Shown: positions 46,430 through 57,149, numbered from the stretch's first letter. The stretch is 64,000 nucleotides of DNA from JACRDG01 sp963760985 (GCA_963760985.1 CAVXFM010000022.1:1-64000), one strand, 5' to 3'. Notes: generated by a model not told the origin, from the sequence alone. Numbers and translations are program-made.

Positions 46430-47558
46430 TCACTTTTCCCGTTTTGCCGAATGACGCGGCAGATTCCTAGTCCGGTACGTGTCGAAAAGTTTTCCCCACT
46501 TGCTGGTTTTCTTGAAAGCTTGCATTTGGGGGCGTCCCTTCAAAGGCCAGTACACGTAATCGTGGTAGAAAAAAGACCCGAACACGAAAAGATATACCAG
46601 GGGAGTGCGAAAGAAGAGGTTTTGGATCGGTTTCAAAGGACCGAACCAGATGAATTTGCCTACACGGGATGCAGTATTGTTTCCCACGGTAAACTGCCAG
46701 TTCTCCCCTGAGATATCTTCTCCTTTCACGTGAATGTCTTCCAAACGCCCTGCCCCTAGCCCAGATTCGTGAGCCATGCTCACAAAGCGCAGGCTTGAAG
46801 GATCGAAGCCCATCATTTTGGCTGCCACCGCGTCTATGGCAGTGACTATCCGCGGATGCGAGCATAAAATCCTTGTCCACCGGAATCATGGTGCGCGGGC
46901 CGGGGCCGTTGCCGCACACGGTTCCATCCATTACGGTAAAGATTCCTGTGTGAATTTCTTTCTGGATCGCGAGCAGATCGCAGAGTGTCTCGTGGATGAC
47001 CGAGTGCGTATAGTGGCGCCTCGAGTTCAGGAGTCCTCCGAATGCATTTTTCATGGAACCGGTAGTGCCCGTGTAAATGTGGCACTTCACTGTGGGAAGA
47101 TGGACGATGTTCTTTCCCACGAAATAGTCCGGGATCCTGATTCCCTCGGGAAAAATCTCGTTGAGCACCCGCATTTCGGCCTTTGGTGTATATTTGATCC
47201 AGCGCACATCCGATTCTCTAAAATTGTACAGCACCTGAATCCCGGATTTTCGAAAGATGGGGACGTATTTGTTGAGCTGTTCGCCTTTGAACGCGTTGGT
47301 CACCACGGTCTCGTTTTGCACGCACACTATCTTGTCATACCCTGCATCTTTAAGGGCCAGGATCACTCCTTCCAGCTGCCAGGGCGTGGTGTTTGCTCCG
47401 AGAAAGGGGAAGTGCCACGAAATGTTGTCCTTCAGTATCACAGGCGCGGACGGATCGAGGTGTGACGTAAATTCCGCGTCGTGCATGAGAATGCGTATGT
47501 CATCCACCACGGTTTCGGGTTTGGTTTTCCTGACCGCTACAATTGGTTTTTCAGCCAT
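46430..47558 (-). CDS. DUF362 family protein (one +1 frameshift)
   Basis: About 376 residues when an extra base within 46838-46847 is removed, joining MLASADS to AIDAVAAKMMGFDP. The motifs VILKDNISWHFPF, GKNIVHLPTVKCHIYTGTTGSMKN and GLLNSRRHYTHS are typical of DUF362 proteins, whose biochemical role is unsettled. The usual ferredoxin motifs are not present here, so it is the core domain only. AGAGGAC precedes the ATG. It follows the zinc-ribbon gene by 21 bases, so the two probably form an operon. Confidence 0.8.
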
Positions 47559-47579
47559 ATGGTCCTCTTTGTTCCTTGC

Positions 47580-48650
47580 TTATCTCTTGAAAAGTCGGAA
47601 GATATCTCTCAGCGTATCAAATAGATCCACGGTCCCACCGGGGTCCTGGAACATGCCCCAGCGGCCGCCGTATTCCCCCTGAGCGCCGCTCACATTCATG
47701 CTACGAATCTTGGCGCGTTCCTCTTCGGCTTTTAATTCCTCAATGGCCTTCTCCCGCGCCTTTTGCAGGCCGCCATGCACGATGAAGGCCATGATCTTTT
47801 CGAGTTCATCCGCGTCGAACCAGATGCCGTGGGCCGAGCAAGAGTCTATGATCACTCCGGAAATCCGGGCGAAATTCGTCCTGTTCATGATATTCCGACA
47901 CACAGGGCATCGAATGTACCGCACGATCGTCTCCGGACCGAGCGGAACCCTGGGAACTCGCTGGACAGGAAACACCACGCGAACGGAATGCTCCTGCATC
48001 ATTTCAAAGATGTCGTTCGTGATGAAGAGGCCTGAGCATTGGCTGCACACGATCACGGAAAACTCCCCGATGGTCTTCCCGCTCATGGGTGTCTCGCAGC
48101 GCGGACAGAGCCTGTCAGGCAAGACTTCACCGTTACGAACCAGCCCCTTCAATGGACGAGCGCAGCGGATGCAAAAGCTGCTGTCCGCAGGATTGGAGGC
48201 AAAGCAGTGCGGGCAAGGGATGGTCTTGCCTTTGAGAGTAAAATCGAGGGGAGACCTGCAATAGTCGCAGTGAGTCGCACCCCGAGCCACAGGTCCGCCG
48301 CACGACGGGCAGTGGAGCACCAGCCCCGTGTCTGCGTCAACGTGGAGCCCTTTCTCTTCATGGCGTGCCTGAGGGCCATTGGAAGAGCCGAATCGGATTT
48401 TCAGGTTTTCCTCGCGCCGTTCGATCTCGGCTTGAGTCAATAGAGCTGCTTGCTTCAGCTTTCCTATCAATCTGGTCAGGTTCGAACCCGTGAGGATATA
48501 TTTCTCGCAGAGTTCCCGATCCGAGGCTCCGCGAACAAAATCATCCACAAAAGCCTTGGCATTTACTTTTCTGTGCGCTTCGCTTGGCGACACGGGACAC
48601 CTCGTCACCCTGGTATCGTCTGCACGTATGATACAGCCCGGAGGAACCAA
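47580..48650 (-). CDS. Multi zinc-ribbon protein
   Basis: Up to 356 residues. The N-terminal part (VNAKAFVDDFVRGASDREL) is a small helical region like a ligand-sensing HTH fragment. Four Cys-pair knuckles follow: CPSCGG...CDYC, CPHC...CIRC, CPRC...CSQC and CPVC...CSAHGIWFDADELEK. The last two belong to the zf-TFIIB-like repeat family. The ATG at 48650 has no ribosome site; GTG at 48593 with GAGGTG upstream is a better start, giving 337 residues. It is probably a nucleic-acid or protein adaptor of unknown function. Confidence 0.75.
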   Translation of the reverse strand: MVPPGCIIRADDTRVTRCPVSPSEAHRKVNAKAFVDDFVRGASDRELCEKYILTGSNLTRLIGKLKQAALLTQAEIERREENLKIRFGSSNGPQARHEEKGLHVDADTGLVLHCPSCGGPVARGATHCDYCRSPLDFTLKGKTIPCPHCFASNPADSSFCIRCARPLKGLVRNGEVLPDRLCPRCETPMSGKTIGEFSVIVCSQCSGLFITNDIFEMMQEHSVRVVFPVQRVPRVPLGPETIVRYIRCPVCRNIMNRTNFARISGVIIDSCSAHGIWFDADELEKIMAFIVHGGLQKAREKAIEELKAEEERAKIRSMNVSGAQGEYGGRWGMFQDPGGTVDLFDTLRDIFRLFKR

Positions 48651-48950
48651 TGTTCAAGTCGGCAATTACTCCTTTGGCGTGGGAAGCAGTGAAGATCGCG
48701 GAATTTCTCATCCTTCGCGCGGAGCCGGGCAGGCCGATGAGTGCCAAGAATCATGTGAGCCGGGGGGACGAAAGAGACCTCTGGTCAGGGGGAATCCGTC
48801 AGCGGAGAAATCTGACTGCTAAGTCTTGGTGCGTGTTCAGGAACCCGCGTACGAACCTTTGCTCTTCCGCGCTCCACGGCGCATGGCACAGACAATCCGC
48901 AAGAACCGCGTCCTTGGAGCCCCGTCCGTGGAATGCTTTTCCGCTTTGCC
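48651..48950. other. Gap between the zinc-ribbon and ankyrin genes
   Basis: A forward frame from ATG 48650 has a good GGAGG site but runs into the ankyrin gene antisense and shows no recognisable domain; a second short frame (48628-48822) is equally unsupported. I call nothing here. Confidence 0.35.
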
Positions 48951-50126
48951 TTAGGAACTGCTTTCTTGAGGAACGCTTGCTTGGTGCAGCAGATGCACCA
49001 CATCCGCGGTCTGTGCGTACCAGAGAGCGTTTTTGCCAAACTTGTCTCTCACCTCGGGGTCGGAGCCCCCGTCAAGAAGTGCCTTGACCACGCGCTCATG
49101 GGCCCGAAACGCGGCCATCATCAAAGCGGTGCGTCCTGCCTTGTCAGTGATATTCGGACGAGCCCCTCGCTCCAGAAGCAGGTTCACGGCCTTGAGGTGG
49201 CCTTTCACGGAGGCCTTCATCAATGCAGTAAACCCGTGCCGGGTGTCTCTGCGGTTGACTTGCGCCCCTGCGCTAATGAGAAGCCTTATTACCTCGGTAT
49301 AGCCTTTATACGACGCTCTCATCAACGGAGAATTGCCGGAGCTGTCGGTCGTTTCGACTTGCGCTCCCGCGAAGAGAAGCCGTTCCAACACCTCGGCATA
49401 ACCGGAGCGGGAAGCAGCAACCAGTGCGCTAGTACCCCGGGAATCCTTGGCTTCCACGTCGGCTCCCGCGTCGAGGATCAGCTCCGCGACCCTGGTGTAT
49501 CCTCCACGACACGCAACGATCAGCGCATTGCTCCCGTAGATGTTCATGACTTTTTCGGATGCCCCGGCACCCAGCAGCGCTTGAACTACCTTGAAACGGC
49601 CTCCGCTGGCCGCGGCGATGAGTGCGGTGTTGCCGTCATGATCAGCGCCTTCCACATCCGCTCCTGCGGAGAGGAGTCGTTTCACGACCCGCACATGTCC
49701 GCCCAGCGCAGCTTCGATGAGCGCGGTATTGCCGTATTGATTCTTGGCATTGATGTCGGCTCCATGTTTGAGAAGCAGCCTGACCACGTCAAGATGTCCT
49801 CGGTATGCGGCCCTGTGCAAAGGAGTATTGCCGTATTCGCTCTTGGCATTAACATCCGCGGCCTTGTGCAGTAGGGTTTGCGCCACGTTAAGGTTGCCTT
49901 GGTACGCCGCCAAGATCAAGGCTGTGTCACCAGAAGAATTTTTCGCACCAGGACTTGCTCCGCGTTCCAGAAGCAGTTCCACGACCTCCGTGTCGCCTTC
50001 GAGCACAGCCCCGAGCAATTCGGTATTGGCTTCTGAGGTTGGTGCATCACGCGCGTCTGCGGTTTCAGGTTCGGTGAGGGCTGTCTGTTCGGGCAATTCG
50101 GAGAAATCTGTCGGTTCAGGAGCCAT
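48951..50126 (-). CDS. Ankyrin-repeat protein
   Basis: 391 residues. After an acidic Pro/Thr-rich head of about 30 residues, eleven ankyrin repeats of 33 residues run to the end; typical units begin GDTALILAAYQGN, GNTPLHRAAYRGH and GRTALMMAAFRAH. There is no signal peptide or membrane segment, so it is cytoplasmic unless exported by another route. It has no catalytic domain and works presumably as a binding scaffold. No catalase or phospholipase neighbour of the kind often paired with bacterial ankyrin proteins is present. Confidence 0.9.
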   Translation of the reverse strand: MAPEPTDFSELPEQTALTEPETADARDAPTSEANTELLGAVLEGDTEVVELLLERGASPGAKNSSGDTALILAAYQGNLNVAQTLLHKAADVNAKSEYGNTPLHRAAYRGHLDVVRLLLKHGADINAKNQYGNTALIEAALGGHVRVVKRLLSAGADVEGADHDGNTALIAAASGGRFKVVQALLGAGASEKVMNIYGSNALIVACRGGYTRVAELILDAGADVEAKDSRGTSALVAASRSGYAEVLERLLFAGAQVETTDSSGNSPLMRASYKGYTEVIRLLISAGAQVNRRDTRHGFTALMKASVKGHLKAVNLLLERGARPNITDKAGRTALMMAAFRAHERVVKALLDGGSDPEVRDKFGKNALWYAQTADVVHLLHQASVPQESSS

Positions 50127-50627
50127 ACGTACCCCCGTCAGGGCATCGGAAGATGTGGAGAATCCCCTCGCGGCAGGGAAGCTTGACGCGTTCCTCGTCT
50201 ATTCTTAACAAAACGAGACACAAACGGGAATTCTTTCCGCGACGTGGGGTGAAAAAATATGTTCGGCGTGATCAATCGTGCGAGCATGGCATGGCGGAAA
50301 TTCGTTGGAGGGATTTCACCAAACATGTATCTTGATTCCAGGCGACCGGAATGGTAAATTTGATGGTGGCGGACCTTTGCGGGCCAGTCGGTACACGTGT
50401 GTCGGGCCAGGAGAAGGCTTGTCTCTCTGCGGGCAAGAAGCGATAGCCTCGCGGCATGGCGCGATTCTTCTCATGCCGAGACACTCCAGGAGTCACGGTC
50501 GCGTGTGGGGTCACGCCAAATACCCCAATACCGGTCCCGGATCGCTCCCGGTTGCCCCATAGGTTGGGAAAAGCCACATTCTTGCGAAGGAAGAGATTCG
50601 ATCTCTTTGCGGTTCCAGGAGAACGCT
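50127..50627. other. Region upstream of fdhA
   Basis: About 500 bases with no accepted gene. A possible forward promoter (TTGACG 50183-50188, spacer 17, TAACAA 50206-50211) would leave a leader of about 410 bases before fdhA. Several G/C-rich short inverted repeats are present. A molybdenum-cofactor riboswitch would be plausible here by function, but I cannot recognise one by eye. Confidence 0.35.
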
Positions 50628-52691
50628 ATGGACTTGAAATATGTTCGGACAACATGTCCGTACTGCGGCTGCGGCTGCGAAATGCTGCTCGAAGCCATGG
50701 ATGGGAAGCTGATCGGTACGATTCCCTCCAAGACGAACCCCATGAATCAAGGCAAGCTTTGCATCAAAGGCTGGAATGTGCATGAATTCGTGCAAAGCCC
50801 GGAAAGACTCACCAAACCGCTGGTGCGAAAGAACGGGGTCCTGCAAGAGGCCTCGTGGGACGAAGCGCTGGACTTCACCGCGTCCCGCCTGAAGGAAATC
50901 AAGGAAGCCCACGGTGGAAACAGTTTGGGGTTCTTGACTTCGGCCAAATGCACCAATGAAGAGAATTACCTCTTCCAGAAATTTGCGAGAGTGGGGTTTG
51001 AAACAAACAACATAGACCACTGCGCCCGTCTCTGACACTCCTCAACGGTGGCAGGTCTTGCCGCCGCTTTCGGGAGCGGAGCCATGACAAATTCGATCGC
51101 GGAGATCGAGGACGCTGCATGCATTTTCATTATTGGGTCTAACACCACTGTCGCTCATCCTCTGATCGCTCACCGAGTGTATCGGGCCAAAGCCAAGGGC
51201 GCAAAGGTGATCGTCGCTGACCCTCGCAGAATACATATCTCGGCCATTGCCGACATCTACGTGAGCCAAAACCTCGGTTCGGACGTAGCGCTTATCAACG
51301 GCATCATGCACGTGATCTTGGCGAAGAATCTGCATGACAAGACCTACATCGATGAGCGGACCGAGGGATTCGAAAAGCTTGAGGAACTGGTGAAGGGGTA
51401 CACGCCTGAAAGAGTTTCAGAAATTACCGGAGTGGCCCCGGAAGATATCGTAAAGATCGCGGAGACCTACGCCACGGCAGAGGTTTCGTCTATTCTCTAT
51501 ACCATGGGCATCACCCAACACACCCACGGTGTGGATAATGTCAAGAGTCTCGCCAACCTGGCTATGATGACCGGAAACCTCGGTAAACGTGGAGCAGGAG
51601 TGAATCCCTTGCGCGGGCAAAACAACGTGCAAGGCGCGTGCGACATGGGTGGCCTGCCCAACGTATATCCTGCGTACCAGGCCGTCACCGACGAGGGCAA
51701 CAAGAAGAAATTCGAGGATGCCTGGCAAGCGCGTCTCTCCGACAAGGTGGGATACACCATCATGGAGATGATGCACGGTCTGGAGGATGGTTCGCTCAAA
51801 GGAATGGTGATCCTCGGCGAAAATCCGGTGGGAAGCGATCCGGACAGCAACCATGTCAAACATGCCCTGGAAGCCGCGGAGTTTCTTGCGGTCATCGACA
51901 TTTTCTTGACGGACACGGCAAAACTGGCGCATGTGGTGTTGCCGGGCGTTTCCTTTGCGGAAAAGGAAGGCACGTTCTCCAACACCGAGCGCAACGTGCT
52001 ACGCGTCCGCAAGGCCGTGGAACCTGTAGGGGATGCGCGGCCGGATTGGCAGATCATCTGCGATCTCTCGACCCGGTTCGGTCTTCCGATGAGTTACGCG
52101 TCCCCGAGCGAGATCTTCGACGAAATCGCAAAGGTCACGCCCAGTTACGCTGGTCTCAGCCACGCGCGGCTGGAAAAGGGCGGAATACCCTGGCCATGTC
52201 CCACTCCGGATCATCCGGGGACCCCGATACTGCACAAAGAGCGCTTTACCCGAGGAAGAGGCCTGTTCCATGCCATTGAGTACCGACCTCCTGCAGAGCT
52301 GATCGACGAGGAATTCCCCGTGCAGCTCACCACGGGTCGTTACTTCCCGCATTACCATACGGGTACCATGACGAGGAACTCTCCGTCGCTTCATGCAGAG
52401 ATGCCGGAAGGACACGTGGAGGTGAACCCCGAGGACGCTGACAGGCTGGGACTCAAGAGTCGTGACACTGCGCGGATCGTCTCCCGACGCGGAGAAGTGG
52501 AAACCAAAGTCCTCGTCACCGACACGGTTGAGCCGGGCACGGTTTTCATGAGTTTTCACTTCATGGAAGCCAATGCGAACGTGCTGACCAACCCTGCGCT
52601 CGATCCCATTTGCAAGATACCCGAGTACAAGGTCTGTGCAGTGCGGCTGGAGAAGGCCGAGCCCCAGATGGCTGCTGCTGCGGGAGAATAG
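50628..52691 (+). CDS. fdhA: Formate dehydrogenase catalytic subunit, selenocysteine-containing
   Basis: Molybdopterin enzyme interconverting formate and CO2. The N-terminus has a single 4Fe-4S motif (CPYCGCGC ... GKLCIKGW). An in-frame TGA at 51033-51035 (codon 136) lies in DHCARL-U-HSSTVAGL, exactly where FdhH-type enzymes carry selenocysteine, and a SECIS hairpin follows. Reading TGA as Sec joins two open frames into 687 residues. Later motifs are GNLGKRGAGVNPLRGQNNVQG and the C-terminal dinucleotide-binding domain. ATG 50628 follows AGGAG. No small subunit or membrane partner gene is adjacent. There is no signal peptide, so it is cytoplasmic, similar to E. coli FdhF. Confidence 0.95.
51033..51065 (+). 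promoter_or_regulatory. Bacterial SECIS element of fdhA
   Basis: Directly after the UGA, GGTGGC (51047-51052) pairs with GCCGCC (51060-51065) around the loop AGGTCTT. The E. coli fdhF SECIS loop likewise shows AGGTCT in the same position relative to UGA. It would recruit SelB with Sec-tRNA. Confidence 0.85.
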
Positions 52692-52946
52692 CGTACAAAA
52701 TGAAAAAGGGGATGCACCGTAGGGCAACCTACAGGTGGTTCCCTCTGAGCGGGTCGCGTTCCTGTGTCATTGACACGCACACGGCGAGGAAGCAATCCCC
52801 CTGTGGCTCACGGTGAGCTCAAACGATTGCTTCGCTCGCTCTTTCGCCCTGAAACGTGTGGCAAATGGGCATACTGCCCGTTGCGCTTCAGTGTGACTTA
52901 TGAAGTATTTGGGGGGGCATTGCAGGAGTCGAGAATAGTTCGGTGA

Positions 52947-53441
52947 TTACTTGTGAGTAGCCTGGACTTTTCCCATGCCTTCATCAAAAAGTTTCTTGCC
53001 ATCCATGACCATACTCTTTCCCTCTGCCATAAGCTTCTTGCCTTCAGACTCATCTTTCTTGTCTTCGATCTTTTTCAAGCCGTAATTGATCATCTTGCAC
53101 CCGCTTACCATCATTTCCAGTCCCACGCCCAGTCGCTCGGACCCCATCATCAGCTTTTCGTCCTTCAGCATCAGTGCTCTTCCCTGAGAGAGCAACGTGC
53201 AGGAATCGGTCATGAGTTTTCTGGTTCCGGCCACGTCCTTTTTCTCTTGGAACAGCTTCGCTCCTTCCAAGACCATTTGACAGCCTTTGATCATCATGGC
53301 CGGGCCTTGATTCTGTTGGCCGGATTCCTGCGCTGCCTTGGCCTGGCTGGTCAACACGGGAGCCCACAGGCCCAGGATCAAGGTGCCTGTGATGAATACA
53401 CATGCCACGATCTTCGCTACGGCGCCTTTTTGCACCTTCAT
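52947..53441 (-). CDS. Secreted helical protein of unknown function
   Basis: 164 residues with a signal peptide (IVACVFITGTLILGLWAPVL ... SQAKA), then a Met/Lys-rich helical region with repeated units (MMIKGCQMVLEGAKLFQEKK, MLKDEKLMMGSERLGVG, MVSGCKMINYGLKK). Three Cys lie after the signal, each near a helix. GGAGG precedes the ATG. Composition suggests a small periplasmic four-helix protein, perhaps metal-binding through Met and Cys. No family is recognised. Confidence 0.75.
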   Translation of the reverse strand: MKVQKGAVAKIVACVFITGTLILGLWAPVLTSQAKAAQESGQQNQGPAMMIKGCQMVLEGAKLFQEKKDVAGTRKLMTDSCTLLSQGRALMLKDEKLMMGSERLGVGLEMMVSGCKMINYGLKKIEDKKDESEGKKLMAEGKSMVMDGKKLFDEGMGKVQATHK

Positions 53442-54020
53442 TGTCTACCTCCGTATACTATTTCATTTTCGCTGGCTCTTTCCCCGTAACCTGCGTTTCG
53501 TGTTCAGAATGAGGATGTATCGTATTGAGGGGATAGTGCTGCGCCAGCAGTATAGGAAACCGATGAGTAATGTGTAAAGTACTTTCCGGGATGCAAGGTG
53601 AGCGTTCATGGGAGGGCGCTTTGACGCAAGTCACTCCGCTTGCGACGGTCGTTTGGATATCTCGGTCGCGCTGCACCGCACAATGCCGCGTCATCACTTC
53701 ACTCCTAAGGCCGCAACTGGCTGCACGTCATTGTGCTCTTTTGAAAGCGCATGGGTATCAGTCATTACGCAGAGGAAGGTCCGCGAGGGAGGGAGCTTGC
53801 CGCCTGCGTTTCGAGAAGCGCCCATAATTCCGGGATGGGGAGGCTCTGCCCACCAATTCTCGCGGATGGCCTGCGGACATGTCGTGGCCCGGACAAGGCC
53901 ATGCGTACCTTCGACGCGCCTCAAGCCTTCCCTTTTTCATGAGTTTTGTGGCATGATCTGCTCCAGACTCTTTCAGACGCCCTATTTCCACACGTTCGAT
54001 TCCACACTGCGGAGGGTGAA
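53442..54020. other. Gap upstream of the acyl-CoA synthetase
   Basis: About 580 bases. No frame with a ribosome site and recognisable protein is seen, and no clear promoter. It may hold decayed sequence. Confidence 0.35.
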
Positions 54021-56139
54021 TTGGAGCATTTTTTTTGTCCACGTTCGGTTGTTGTTTTTGGCGTCTCCACAAGGCCGATGAATCTCGGGAAGGAGATAGC
54101 CAGTAATCTCTTCGAATTTGAATATAATGGGGTGATCCACTTTGTGGGGACGCAGGGCGGCGTGCTCTTTGGCCGCACGATTCACGCGGTCTGTCGCGGA
54201 GATCAATGAGCCTATTGATCTGGCCATCATTCTGACTCCAGCCAAGACTGTCCCGACTATCATGGAACAATGCGGAGCGAAGGGGATTCGACGGGTCGTC
54301 ATCGAGAGCGGCGGGTTCGGAGAGTTCGACGGGGACGGTCACCAGCTCGGGGAGAGCGTGAAGGCAATTGCGAAAAAATACGACATTCGGTTCATAGGGC
54401 CCAACTGCATCGGCATCATGAATTCCGCCAATGGGTTGTCCACTCCGTTTACCGCGATGCGCAACGTGTTCCCACGCGGGGGGGTAGGTATCATCGCACA
54501 AAGCGGTGGAGTCGCGTTGACGTTTCTCAACATGTTCCACGGGGAGCAACTCGGATTTAGCAAGTTCGCGGCCATTGGCAACAAGCTCAACGTAGATGAG
54601 AACGATTTATTGGAATACCTTGTGCAGGACCCGGAGACGAAGGTGATTTGCCTTTATCTCGAATCCATCAAGGATGGCCGACGGCTCACCGAAATTGCCA
54701 GGAAGTCTGCCAAGCCCATTGTGGTGCACAAGGCAAATGTCGGCTCCATGAGCCGTGTCATTGCGCAATCTCACACCGAGGCTCTGGCCAATGACGATGC
54801 GGTGGTTGAGGCGTCATTGCGTCAGGCGGGCATGGTGAGATTCAGGGACATGCAGGGATATCTGGATTTCGTGAAAATACTCCAGTTGCCGGAGATGGCA
54901 GGGCGCAACCTCGCAATCGTGTCTCGGTCGGGCGGACACGCGGTCATCGCTGCGGATGCGGCGTTTCTCTACGGATTTCATCTTCCGCCGTTCGGCAAGG
55001 ATTTTCTTGAAGAGATTCGCACACACCTCCGTGCGGACGTGATCCGGCTGGGCAATCCTTTGGACCTGGGGGACCTGTTCGATTTCGAGGTGTACGTGAG
55101 AATCATCGAGCACACCTTGCAGCAGAAGAATGTGGACGGGGTACTCTTCCTTCACACGTATTTCGCTGCCATTGAAGGAGAGGCTTCCCGGAAATTGCTG
55201 CAAAAGGCCGCATCCCTCTCAGACACCTACGGTAAACCGGTCGCCATGTGCGTGTCCACTGAGCAATTCGAGATTTCTCGCTTGCACAAGGAATTCGAAT
55301 TCCCCATATTTCTCAGCCCGGAAAGAGCGGTAAACGCGTTGGACGTGGCGATAAAGCGCAGGCAGCGCATGCCGCTGGTGACCTCGCACCCTGCGGGGCC
55401 CTTGTCCGCACCAGCCTCACAGGACCGCGAAATCAATCTGTGTTGGGAGCGCCTTAAAGAGGCGGGACGCGATCCTCTGCTCCACGAATCCCTGGAGATC
55501 GTGCGACTGGCCGGAATCCGCGTGCCTGAATTTACCGTGATCAGCAGGCTGGACGACATCGACGCCAACGTGCGCGACATTCCCGCCCCCTATGCGGTGA
55601 AGGTAGTTGCGGAAAGCTTGTCCCACAAGTCCGATGTGGGCGGTGTGGCTCTCGGAGTACCCGATAGGGATTCTCTGCGGACGATCTGTGCCGGGATGTT
55701 TGAGCGTTTCGCTTCCACTGACTGCGGTTTCCGCGGGCTTCTCATTCAGCGGATGGCCGAGCGACTGCCGGGGACGCTCGAACTGATTGTGGGCGGAAAG
55801 CGAGATCCGCAATTCGGGCCGGTGTTGCTGTTGGGACACGGCGGAATTCTCGTCGAGGTCCTGGGCAAGACCTCCCTTCGTATGGCACCCTTGTCTGCTG
55901 CAGAGGCGGAAGAGATGATCGAAGACCTTCCAGGGTCGGAGATCTTCCAGGGCGTGCGGGGCATGCCTCCCACAGACCGGGAAGCGCTCAAGGATGCCCT
56001 CTTGAGAGTAGCCCATATGATGGTGCGGTTCCCTCACATCGAATCCTTGGACATCAATCCCCTTCTCGCTGCTCCCAACGGCGTGCAGGCTCTTGATGCG
56101 CGCATTTTTCTCAAAACCGTAACCTCTGTTCATGAATGA
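54021..56139 (+). CDS. Acyl-CoA synthetase, NDP-forming type (one +1 frameshift)
   Basis: Fused alpha-beta protein of the acetyl-CoA synthetase (ADP-forming) superfamily. It begins with a CoA-binding Rossmann domain (FCPRSVVVFGVSTRPMNLG), continues with the ligase-CoA domain (GPNCIGIMN, IIAQSGGVALTFLN, SRSGGHAV) and ends in an ATP-grasp part (VKVVAESLSHKSDVGGVALG, LLIQRMAERLPGTLELIVG). The catalytic phosphohistidine expected in this family would lie in the ligase domain; I did not locate it with certainty. TTG 54021 with GGAGGG is the likely start. An extra base in 54185-54189 breaks the frame; corrected length is about 705 residues. The substrate is unknown; direct ATP formation from acyl-CoA is plausible in a fermenter. 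Confidence 0.85.
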
Positions 56140-56264
56140 GCGGGAGAATGTTGCGGACCCGATAACCGGGCAGCGTCGCTCGATTCAGTGAGGCGTGTGC
56201 CTCACACACCGTTTCCTGGAGCAAGATCGGCAACATGTCCACGGAGAACGCGAAGAGACAAGGG

Positions 56265-56306
56265 AACCGCATCGGTCACGTACAGACCAGGAACGATGCG
56301 GTTTTT
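56265..56306 (+). terminator. Intrinsic terminator after the acyl-CoA synthetase
   Basis: AACCGCATCG (56265-56274) and CGATGCGGTT (56294-56303) form a ten-base stem with a 19-base loop, and the T-run 56302-56306 overlaps the stem end. It lies about 125 bases after the stop. Confidence 0.7.
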
Positions 56307-56394
56307 CTCGGTCTTCGCTTCTTAAGGACTGGTGCGGACGGGCGCTACTCGCTCTCACTGACCAGTCCGAGTCAAAGGGCTGGAGGATCTCCCG

Positions 56395-56658
56395 CTACCA
56401 GTGGCGACGGCCCAAATGCCGACGATGCACACGAAACGCCTTTCCCGCCCTGTACACAGGTCCGTAATATGCCCACGGATCGCCATCGTACTCGCATACG
56501 GCATCTGGGGGGTACGCAGGATATCCGACATAGACCTGAGGATACACCGGCCGAGCAACCACATAGGGACCATAAGACCAAGAGAAAGCGTTGACCGCAC
56601 ACAGTGTCGAGAGGGCTGAAACCGCCATTCCCAGAAGAATTATCTTTGTCGTTTTCAT
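56395..56658 (-). CDS. Small secreted Tyr/Pro-rich protein
   Basis: 87 residues. A signal peptide (IILLGMAVSALSTLCAVNAF) is followed by a Tyr/Pro-rich segment (YVVARPVYPQVYVGYPAYPP) and a basic, His/Arg-rich end (VHRRHLGRRHW). GAAGGAG lies before the ATG. The composition resembles small surface or envelope proteins of unknown role often found in deltaproteobacteria. Confidence 0.7.
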   Translation of the reverse strand: MKTTKIILLGMAVSALSTLCAVNAFSWSYGPYVVARPVYPQVYVGYPAYPPDAVCEYDGDPWAYYGPVYRAGKAFRVHRRHLGRRHW

Positions 56659-57149
56659 TCGCTGAGTCTCCTTCTTGCACGACGTTCATTGAAATTATGA
56701 GTTCGGTTCCTTTGTATGAACTGTTCGGAAAGGAGAAAAGAACCTGACAAAGAATCTGATTCTGACCGGAGGCTGTCTGGTGAACCCCCGTTCCGGGGAA
56801 CCGTGCCCGGCTGTCGGATCCTGCACATCACGGGAAATGACGACCAGGCGTGCCAGCCCTCAGGCAGGTCCGTGAAGCATCAGATTCTGCTGATGTACCC
56901 TTTTGGTCGATCGATCTGAAGCCCGATGGAGAATTACGCGATCGTCCCTCCTCACTATTCCCAGACCTTATCTCATCCCTGCGAACGAGCAAAAAAGCGC
57001 TCCCATTCACACGAACCCCGCGTCCACACCTGCTGAAACGACAAGCTGTGGTTTTTCCTCGTTGCCACGGTCGAGCAACTCCACTATATTGGAAGGAAAA
57101 GGCTCCGTTAAGGTCAAGTCCCCATTGGACATTTCGAAAGGAGAGTGCT
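56659..57149. other. Intergenic region, divergent side of the small secreted gene
   Basis: About 490 bases. The forward open frames crossing it have no ribosome site and no recognisable domain. Only the AAAGGAGAG before 57150 is clear. Confidence 0.35.

Noticed and set aside
48470..48510. GGTTCGAACCC, resembling a tRNA T-arm
   Set aside because: It lies within the zinc-ribbon coding frame, with no acceptor, D or anticodon arms around it.
48628..48822. Short forward frames near a good GGAGG site
   Set aside because: No recognisable protein and overlap with the ends of two supported genes; left as uncalled.
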